Made by a program: the position numbers and the translations under genes
The notes under the pieces: model-generated
What the model was told of the DNA's origin: nothing
The model's database searches: none
Seen by the model: the letters and a program-made list of their open reading frames with translations, nothing else
Shown here: positions 33,363-47,423 of the stretch, in pieces
Layout of the letters: each line of letters opens with the position of its first letter
Position numbering within the stretch: the stretch's first letter is position 1
Source of the DNA: Actinoplanes couchii
GTDB taxonomy: Bacteria; Actinomycetota; Actinomycetes; Mycobacteriales; Micromonosporaceae
DNA length: 47,423 bases
Direction: 5' to 3'
NCBI RefSeq assembly: GCF_016862075.1
Contig: NZ_BOMG01000128.1
Coordinates: 1-47,423 of the forward strand

Positions 33363-36300
33363 ATGGCATTGAATCCCGGCGGACTCTCCCTGTTCTCCGT
33401 GCCGTTGATGACCGCCGACGAGGAGCACCGGCTCCTCGTCGAGTGGAACGACACGGCTGCGGACTTCCCGGCCGAATCGACCGTGGCGCGCATGTTCGAG
33501 GAGCAGGCGGAACGCACACCCGACCTGGTCGCCGTCGTCTGCGGAGAACAACGCGTCACCTACCGCGAGTTGAACGAGCGCAGCAACCGGATAGCCCATC
33601 ACCTGCGTGGGCTGGGCGTGGGTCCGGAGACCGTAGTCTCGGTGTGCCTGCCGCGCGGGGTGCAAGCGGTGGTCTCGATCATGGCGGTACTCAAGTCGGG
33701 CGGCGTCTGCGCGCCGCTGGACCCGGAGTACCCGCGGTCGCGACTGGCGTTCATGATCTCGGACACCGGCTCTGCGGTGGTGATCACCGAGCGGGCGCTG
33801 GCCGGCGTCCTGCCGCCGCACGAGGCGACCGTGGTGCTGCTGGACGACGAGGGCACCGAACTCGACAGGCAGCCGGTGACGAACCCCGGCGCCCACGCCC
33901 GGCCCCAGGATCTGGCGTACATCTTCTACACCTCGGGCTCGACGGGAATCCCGAAGGGCGCCGAGATCACCCACATCAGCCTGACCCGGGTCCTGACGGG
34001 CATGGCGAACGGGTGGTCGGCCGGTGCCCCTGTCACCACCCAGCTCGCTCCGATCTCGTTCGACGCCGCGTTGCTCGAACTGTGGTGCCCGCTCACCCAG
34101 GGCGGCCGCACGATCGTTCAGGAGGGCCGTGTCCCCGACCCGCACCAGCTGGGCGCGACCATCCAGCGTGAGGGCGTGACCGCGGTGTGGCTCACCGCGC
34201 CGCTGCTCCACCAGTTCGCGGACGTCGCGCTCGACGCGCTGGCCGGGGTCGAGGCGATTCTCACCGGCGGCGAGGTGCTGTCGCCGCAGCACGTCGCCAA
34301 GGTGCAGCAGCGGTATCCGCACGTGCGGATCTACAACGGCTACGGCCCGACCGAGGCCGGCACCGCCACCACGATGTACCCGGTTCCCGCCGCCCTGCCT
34401 ACCGACCGCCCGGTGCCGATCGGCCGGCCGTTGCCGAACACCACGCTCTACGTCCTCGACGCCGGGATGCGGCCGGTGCCGATCGGCGCCCAGGGCGAGC
34501 TCTACATCGGTGACGCCGCGGTCTGCCGCGGATACCACGGCCGGCCCGGGCAGACGGCCCGGCGGTTCGTGCCGGACCCGTTCAGCAGCAGTCCCGGCGC
34601 CCGGCTCTACCGCAGTGGCGACCTGGTCCGCTACCTGCCGGACGGCAACCTCGACTTCGTCGGCCGGGTGGACGACCAGGTCAAGATCAGGGGACACCGG
34701 GTCGAACTGGGCGAGGTCGAGAGCAGCCTGAGCGCGCATCCCGAGGTGGCGGACGCGGTGGCGATGATCCGCGAGGACGTGCCCGGCGAGCGGCGCCTGG
34801 TCGCGTACGTCGTCAGCCGGGGCGAGAGTGACCGGCGCGCCAGCGAGACCGACCACCTGGCCGAGTGGCGGGCGTTGTTCGAGGAGTCCACCGGAACGCA
34901 CCACACGATGGACGGCACTTTCAACATCTTCGGCTGGAACGACTCCTACCGCCGGGAACCGATCGGTGCCGAGCAGATGCGGGAGTGGCGCGACGACACG
35001 CTCGCCCGGCTCCCGGCCAGCGACGGTGCGAGCGTGCTGGAGATCGGCTGCGGCACCGGTTTGCTCGCCTGGCGGCTCTCCGAGCGAGCCGGGCGGTACG
35101 TCGGCACCGACTTCAGCCCCGGCACCCTGGAGGACCTGCGGGGGCACTTCCGTGAGGCGGGACGTGCCAACGCCCGTTTCCAGACCCAGGAGGCGACCGA
35201 CTTCACCGGTCTCGACACCGAACGCTTCGACCTGGTGGTGCTCAACTCGATCGTCCAGTACTTCCCGGACGCCGGATATCTCGACGAGGTGCTGGACCGG
35301 GCCGTCAGCGTGGTGGACCACGGGCGGATCTTCGTCGGCGACGTCCGCCACCTGGGCCTGGAGGTCCCGTTCCAGGTGAGCCTGGTACAGGCGGCCGATG
35401 GGGAGGAGACGGTCCGGGAGCGCGTCAAGCTGGCACTCGAAGGCGAGAACGAGCTGCTTGTCGCACCGGCGTACTTCCTGCGGCTGGCCGAGCGGCATCC
35501 GGAGATCACTCATGTCGAGGTGATGCCCAAGCGGTCCCGGTCGCGCAATGAGATGAGCTGCTACCGCTATGACGTCATGGTGCACGTACGGCGCCCGGCG
35601 CCGGTGCTCCGGCCGCCGGCCTGGATCACCTGGAACGGTGATGCCGGAACGCTGCGCGAGGCTCTGCGCGAGCGGCCCGCCTGCCTGGCGTACCGCGAGA
35701 TCCCGAACGCCCGGACGGCCGAGGCCGCTCAGGCCGCCGCGCGATTCCTGCCGACGTTGCGGGGTGAGAGCTCCCTGCGTCAAGGCGGCGGAGCGGCGCT
35801 GGACCCGGCCGACGTGTACGCGATGGCCGAGGAGTCCGGCTACGAGGCGCACCTGAGTCTGCTGTCGCCGCACAGCGCTGGCAATTTCGACGCGGTTCTC
35901 ATCCCGAAACCCGCGGCACCGGTCCTTGTCGACTTCGCACCGTCGGCACCCGGTGGCCGGATGACCAACCACCCGATCAGTCGGCGGATCACCAGCAAGG
36001 CGCAGGACCGGCTGGCGCCCGAGCTGCGGGAGCACCTTTCGGCGAACCTGCCCGACTACATGATCCCGTCCCGGTTCGTCGTCCTCACCGAACTGCCGCT
36101 GAACGCCAACGGCAAGGTGGACCGCTCCGCCCTGCCCGCGCCGGACGGGGAGACGCTGCGCGACGGCGAGAGCTACGTCGCACCGGCCGACGAGGTCGAG
36201 GCGGCGCTCGCCCGGGTCTGGGCGGACGTACTGCGCCTGCGCCGGGTCGGCGCCGCGGACAACTTCTTCGAACTGGGCGGCGACTCGATCACCAGCATCC

Positions 36301-37805
36301 AGATGGTGAGCCGGGCCCGGCAGGAGGGCATCATCCTCAAGCCGAAGGACGTCTTCGAGCACCAGACCGTGGCCGAGCTCGCCAAGGCCGGCACCCGCAT
36401 CCCGCTCACAGTGACCGGTGACCCCACCGGCCCGGCCGCACTCAGCCCGATCCAGCGGTGGTTCTTCGCCGAGATCGAGACCGGCCGCGACGAGTTCGGG
36501 CACCGCTACATCGGCGAACTCGACGCCGCGGTCGATCCGGAGCTGCTGGACCGCGCGTTCGGCGCGGTGTGGCGGCACCACGCCGTGCTGCGCGGCCGCT
36601 TCCGCCGCGACGCCGACGGCGCCTGGCGACACGAGATCCCGGAGGTGCCGGCGGGCGAGCCGCGGCCGATGCTGGAACGGATCGAGGGCGTCACCGACCT
36701 GGACGCGGTTGCGACCGAGCTGAGCGGCCGGTTGAGCCTGGCCGACGGCGAGCTGTTCCGGGCCGCCATCGTCGTGGGCGGCTCGGCCGGCAAGGACGCA
36801 CTGGTCGTGGTCGTGCACCACGTCGCCGTCGACATCGTCTCGTGGGGCATCCTGCTCGACGACCTGCAGAACGCGTACCGTCAGCTCGCCGGGGGACGGC
36901 CACCCGAGCTCCCCGAGACGACGAGCTGGCGCACCTGGACCGGTCGGCTACAGGAGCACGCGCAGGATCCGGCACTACACGACGAGCTGTCGTACTGGCG
37001 GTCCCAGCTGGTCGCCGGCCCGGCACCGGCCGGTACCGGCGCCGGCAAAGTGGACACGGTGACCGTTTCGCTGGACGAGACGGCAACCGACATCCTGCTA
37101 CGCCGGGTGCCCGAGGTGCTCGGCACCCGAATCGACGCCGGCCTGCTCACCGCGCTCGCCCCGGTGCTCTGCTCGTGGGCGGGCGAATCGGCGATCTCCA
37201 TCCACCTCGAGGTGCACGGTCGCGAGGAGATGTTCGACGACGTCGACCTGTCCCGCACCGTCGGCTGGTTCACCGCCATGTACCCGCTGCTGCTCCCGGC
37301 GCCGCGGGCGGGCCAGGACGTCGCCACCCGGCTGCGGGACATGCGCGACCGGCTCGGCGCGGTGCCGCGGCACGGGATCGGGTACGGGCTTCTCCGCTAC
37401 CTGGCGCCGCCGGAGTCGGCCGGCGGGCTGGCCGGCTTGCCCCGCCCGTCGGTCCGGTTCAACTATTCAGGCCGGCCGGAGCTGCTCGTCACCGGTGACG
37501 GCCTGCTGCGGCAGGTGCTCACCGCCGAGGACATGACCACCGGGCCGAACCAGCGCTCGCGCAGCGACGGCACGCACGTCGTGGAGATCAACGCCTGGGT
37601 GGCGTCGGATCGGCTGGTGACCACCTGGACCTTCGATCCGGACCGGATCGGCGCACCTGACGTCGTGCGGCTGGCCGAGGCGTACACCGGCGCCCTGCGC
37701 GAGATCTGCGACACGGCGGCGCAGGACACCCGGGTCCCCACCACAGGTGTCTCCGACAGCGACATGGCCAAGCTGATGAAGCGTATGACCCGGCGGGAGA
37801 GCTGA
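33363..37805 (+). CDS. NRPS: A (aliphatic) with embedded N-methyltransferase - PCP - E
   Basis: 1480 residues. The A domain (about 20-480; YTSGSTGIPKG) has specificity residues D-A-L-W-L-G-G-T-A-K, closest to valine-type codes but with Ala where Phe is usual, suggesting a larger aliphatic side chain. An N-methyltransferase (motif VLEIGCGTGLLAWRL near 557) is inserted before the final A-domain motifs (YMIPSRFVVL, NGKVDRSALP about 900-922). The PCP has LGGDSI (Ser 975), the form typical ahead of epimerases. The epimerase has HHVAVDIVSW (first His 1152). Predicted product: an N-methyl D-aliphatic residue. AGGAGG (33357-33362) directly abuts the ATG at 33363, so the in-frame TTG at 33369, six bases away, may be the true start. 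It is followed four bases later by the third NRPS gene. Confidence 0.95.
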   Translation: MALNPGGLSLFSVPLMTADEEHRLLVEWNDTAADFPAESTVARMFEEQAERTPDLVAVVCGEQRVTYRELNERSNRIAHHLRGLGVGPETVVSVCLPRGVQAVVSIMAVLKSGGVCAPLDPEYPRSRLAFMISDTGSAVVITERALAGVLPPHEATVVLLDDEGTELDRQPVTNPGAHARPQDLAYIFYTSGSTGIPKGAEITHISLTRVLTGMANGWSAGAPVTTQLAPISFDAALLELWCPLTQGGRTIVQEGRVPDPHQLGATIQREGVTAVWLTAPLLHQFADVALDALAGVEAILTGGEVLSPQHVAKVQQRYPHVRIYNGYGPTEAGTATTMYPVPAALPTDRPVPIGRPLPNTTLYVLDAGMRPVPIGAQGELYIGDAAVCRGYHGRPGQTARRFVPDPFSSSPGARLYRSGDLVRYLPDGNLDFVGRVDDQVKIRGHRVELGEVESSLSAHPEVADAVAMIREDVPGERRLVAYVVSRGESDRRASETDHLAEWRALFEESTGTHHTMDGTFNIFGWNDSYRREPIGAEQMREWRDDTLARLPASDGASVLEIGCGTGLLAWRLSERAGRYVGTDFSPGTLEDLRGHFREAGRANARFQTQEATDFTGLDTERFDLVVLNSIVQYFPDAGYLDEVLDRAVSVVDHGRIFVGDVRHLGLEVPFQVSLVQAADGEETVRERVKLALEGENELLVAPAYFLRLAERHPEITHVEVMPKRSRSRNEMSCYRYDVMVHVRRPAPVLRPPAWITWNGDAGTLREALRERPACLAYREIPNARTAEAAQAAARFLPTLRGESSLRQGGGAALDPADVYAMAEESGYEAHLSLLSPHSAGNFDAVLIPKPAAPVLVDFAPSAPGGRMTNHPISRRITSKAQDRLAPELREHLSANLPDYMIPSRFVVLTELPLNANGKVDRSALPAPDGETLRDGESYVAPADEVEAALARVWADVLRLRRVGAADNFFELGGDSITSIQMVSRARQEGIILKPKDVFEHQTVAELAKAGTRIPLTVTGDPTGPAALSPIQRWFFAEIETGRDEFGHRYIGELDAAVDPELLDRAFGAVWRHHAVLRGRFRRDADGAWRHEIPEVPAGEPRPMLERIEGVTDLDAVATELSGRLSLADGELFRAAIVVGGSAGKDALVVVVHHVAVDIVSWGILLDDLQNAYRQLAGGRPPELPETTSWRTWTGRLQEHAQDPALHDELSYWRSQLVAGPAPAGTGAGKVDTVTVSLDETATDILLRRVPEVLGTRIDAGLLTALAPVLCSWAGESAISIHLEVHGREEMFDDVDLSRTVGWFTAMYPLLLPAPRAGQDVATRLRDMRDRLGAVPRHGIGYGLLRYLAPPESAGGLAGLPRPSVRFNYSGRPELLVTGDGLLRQVLTAEDMTTGPNQRSRSDGTHVVEINAWVASDRLVTTWTFDPDRIGAPDVVRLAEAYTGALREICDTAAQDTRVPTTGVSDSDMAKLMKRMTRRES

Positions 37806-37809
37806 GACA

Positions 37810-44193
<6,384 letters not shown>

Positions 44194-44207
44194 CGGAGGT
44201 AATCCCC

Positions 44208-44396
44208 ATGACCGACATCGACGACCAGTTCCACGTCGTGGTGAACGACGAGGGCCAGTACTCGATCTGGTGGACCGATCGCGACCGGCCGGCTGGCTGG
44301 CACTACGCCGACTTCACCGGCACCGAGCAACAGTGCGTCGACCACATCGAGCTGGTGTGGACCGACATGCGCCCGGTCAGCGTCCGGAGCGCCTGA
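44208..44396 (+). CDS. MbtH-like protein
   Basis: 62 residues, the usual size. It shows the family hallmarks NDEGQYSIWW, PAGWHY and WTDMRP. These small proteins bind NRPS adenylation domains and are often needed for their solubility and activity. The ATG has GGAGG eight bases upstream and follows the NRPS stop by 14 bases. Its stop overlaps the start of the carrier-protein gene. It probably serves all four A domains of this cluster. Confidence 0.95.
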   Translation: MTDIDDQFHVVVNDEGQYSIWWTDRDRPAGWHYADFTGTEQQCVDHIELVWTDMRPVSVRSA

Positions 44397-44671
44397 TGAC
44401 CATCACACCCGCATACCTGGAAGGCTGGCTCGTCGAGCGGCTCGCCGACTACCTCGAGATCGACGCCGGTGAGATCGACGCCGACGAGGACGTGGTCCGG
44501 TACGGCGTCGACTCGCTCGCCAAGGCGTCCCTGGGCGCCGAGGTGGAGGAGACCTTCGGTGTACAGCTGGAACAGGACTTCTTCCAGGTGCACCTGACCG
44601 TCGAGAGCATCGCCGCCGGGCTGAGCGAGCAGATTGCGGCCGTTCCGGCGGGAGAGCAGACGATGACGTGA
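44396..44671 (+). CDS. Discrete acyl carrier protein
   Basis: 91 residues, one carrier domain. The phosphopantetheine site is YGVDSLAKASLG. The acidic DAGEIDADEDVV helix-1 region and the sequence EETFGVQLEQDFF are typical of PKS-type free carrier proteins found beside stand-alone catalytic domains. The ATG overlaps the MbtH stop (TGATG), and the stop overlaps the following GTG, so all three genes are coupled. It probably holds an acyl or aminoacyl unit for the adjacent condensation-domain protein. The loaded group is unknown. Confidence 0.9.
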   Translation: MTITPAYLEGWLVERLADYLEIDAGEIDADEDVVRYGVDSLAKASLGAEVEETFGVQLEQDFFQVHLTVESIAAGLSEQIAAVPAGEQTMT

Positions 44672-45954
44672 TCACGGAACATTCCCTGTCGGTCGGTCAG
44701 GAGGCGCTCTGGTTCCTGTACTGCATGCGTCCGGACGACTGTGCGTTCAACGGCGCCACGCCGGTCCTGATCCCCCGCCGGGTGGATGCGGACCGGCTCG
44801 GCCGGGCATTGCGCCTGGTCGCCGAGCGACACTCGATGCTGCGGTCCACGTTCGCCTCTCGGCCGGCCGGCCCGATCCGGTTGGTCGCCGACGACCGGGT
44901 GCCGCCGCTCGACGTGCGCGCCTCGGCGGACGTGACCGAGGCCGGGATCGCCGCCATCGTCGAAGAGCTTGCCGCCCGGCCGTTCGACCTGGAGAAGGAT
45001 GTTCCGTTCCGGTTCACCCTGACCAGCACAGCCGCCGAGTCGGTCCTCGTGCTGACCGCTCACCACATCGCCATGGACGTGACCGCCCAGATGCTGCTGC
45101 TGCGCGACCTACTGCAGGAGTACGCCGCGCTGAGCCGCGGCGACCGGGCGGAACTGCCGGCCGCGGCCGACTACGACGAGTTCGTCGCCGACGAGCAGGC
45201 GTTGCTGGCCGGGCCGCGCCGGACTCGGGCCGAAGCGTACTGGCGGGAGCTTTGCCTGCCGCTTCCGCCAGACCTGACCCTGCGCCCCGGGCGGACCGGT
45301 CCGGCGCCCACGGCGAGTGCCACCGAAAGGGTCTCCTACGGCCCGGAATTCAGTGATCGGCTGGACACTGCGGCGCGCTCCGCGGGTGTCACGCCGTTCG
45401 TCTACCTGTTCACGATCTTTCAGATTCAGCTCTACCGGGAAACCCGGCAGGAGGACTTCCTACTGGGCTACACCGCCTCGACCCGCTTACGGCCGCGATC
45501 ACGCAACACCGTCGGCTATCTGGTCAACACCCCGCCCTACCGGGTACGACTGGACCCCGACGCCACCTTCACCGAAGTACTCGCCGGGTGCGGTCGGCAG
45601 CTCGGCTCAGCACTCCCGCACCTGAACTACCCATTCGCCCTACTGCCCGGGCTGTTGCGGGCGCCGCGTTCCCGGGACCGGGCGCCTTTGGTGCAGGTGT
45701 TGTTCAACTTCCTGCCCGGCAAGCCATTCGACCTGAGCGTCGAGGACGCGCCGGTGACACCGCTGCCCGGATGCAGCCCGCCAGGCGGTTACGACCTCAT
45801 TGTCGAGGCCGTCCAGCGCCGGACCGAGTCGATCGTGTCCATCCAGTACAAGACGCATCTCTTCGACGCCGGCCCGGTCCGGGCCATGGCCTCCGGGCTC
45901 GGGGTCCTCTTCGACCGGTTCAGCCGAGCACCGGAGAGCGGCATTCTCAGCTGA
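44668..45954 (+). CDS. Stand-alone condensation domain protein
   Basis: 428 residues, a single C-domain fold. The core motif reads HHIAMDVTA, so both His and the Asp are kept but the Gly of HHxxxDG is Val. The C-terminal half has GYLVNTPPYRV and VLFNFLPG, matching late C-domain motifs. It starts with GTG overlapping the carrier-protein stop (GTGA). Codon 274 (45487-45489) is TTA. It could condense the group on the neighbouring carrier protein with a chain on an NRPS or PKS, form an ester, or replace the missing half C domain of the first NRPS. All three are inference. Confidence 0.9.
   Translation: MITEHSLSVGQEALWFLYCMRPDDCAFNGATPVLIPRRVDADRLGRALRLVAERHSMLRSTFASRPAGPIRLVADDRVPPLDVRASADVTEAGIAAIVEELAARPFDLEKDVPFRFTLTSTAAESVLVLTAHHIAMDVTAQMLLLRDLLQEYAALSRGDRAELPAAADYDEFVADEQALLAGPRRTRAEAYWRELCLPLPPDLTLRPGRTGPAPTASATERVSYGPEFSDRLDTAARSAGVTPFVYLFTIFQIQLYRETRQEDFLLGYTASTRLRPRSRNTVGYLVNTPPYRVRLDPDATFTEVLAGCGRQLGSALPHLNYPFALLPGLLRAPRSRDRAPLVQVLFNFLPGKPFDLSVEDAPVTPLPGCSPPGGYDLIVEAVQRRTESIVSIQYKTHLFDAGPVRAMASGLGVLFDRFSRAPESGILS
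45487..45489 (+). promoter_or_regulatory. TTA leucine codon in the stand-alone C-domain gene
   Basis: In frame from the GTG at 44668, codon 274 (in ASTRLRPRS) is TTA. It is the third TTA codon in the window and lies in a biosynthetic rather than a regulatory gene. Confidence 0.85.
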
Positions 45955-45978
45955 GAAGAAACGGGGAGGAAAGAGCCG

Positions 45979-47423
<1,445 letters not shown>

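Overview
The window is a high-GC actinomycete chromosome segment (GTG and TTG starts, strong purine-rich ribosome binding sites, rare TTA codons, LAL-type LuxR regulator). It is the interior of a large modular PKS-NRPS hybrid biosynthetic gene cluster. A Micromonosporaceae or Streptomyces relative is plausible, but genus cannot be read from these features. Both ends cut through PKS genes, so the cluster continues on both sides. No transporter, thioesterase, tRNA, rRNA, insertion sequence or CRISPR array is visible.

Region 1 (2-22136, plus strand) is one long, tightly packed and often overlapping gene string. It holds the 3' part of a giant type I PKS (AT-DH-KR-ACP, KS-AT-KR-ACP, KS-AT-KR-ACP, docking tail), an ornithine/lysine-type N-monooxygenase and a small-molecule methyltransferase. 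Next come four leucine-pathway-like genes (LeuA-, LeuC-, LeuD- and LeuB-like), a PLP aminotransferase, a second methyltransferase and a cytochrome P450. A hairpin 11 bases after the P450 stop looks like the operon terminator. I infer that the Leu-like set extends a 2-oxo acid by one carbon, and that the aminotransferase, methyltransferase and P450 turn it into a non-proteinogenic amino acid.

Region 2 (22216-23166) holds a PpiB-type cyclophilin and a small helix-turn-helix protein. Between them lies an exact 47-bp palindrome with a consensus -35 hexamer at its centre.

Region 3 (23186-29289, minus strand) reads sulfotransferase, RraA-like aldolase, LAL regulator, crotonyl-CoA carboxylase/reductase. 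The last two look co-transcribed. The reductase would supply ethylmalonyl-CoA or another alkylmalonyl-CoA to the PKS.

Region 4 (29558-47423, plus strand) holds three NRPS genes: truncated C-A(Gly)-PCP-C; A-NMT-PCP-E; C-A-PCP-C-A-PCP. These are followed by an MbtH protein, a discrete acyl carrier protein, a stand-alone condensation domain, and the start of a PKS whose ketosynthase is a decarboxylating KSQ loading domain. Colinearity predicts Gly, then an N-methyl D-aliphatic residue, then an Asp-like residue, then an unassigned residue, joined to a polyketide started by the KSQ protein. Three genes (regulator, sulfotransferase, stand-alone C domain) carry a TTA codon, pointing to bldA-type developmental control.
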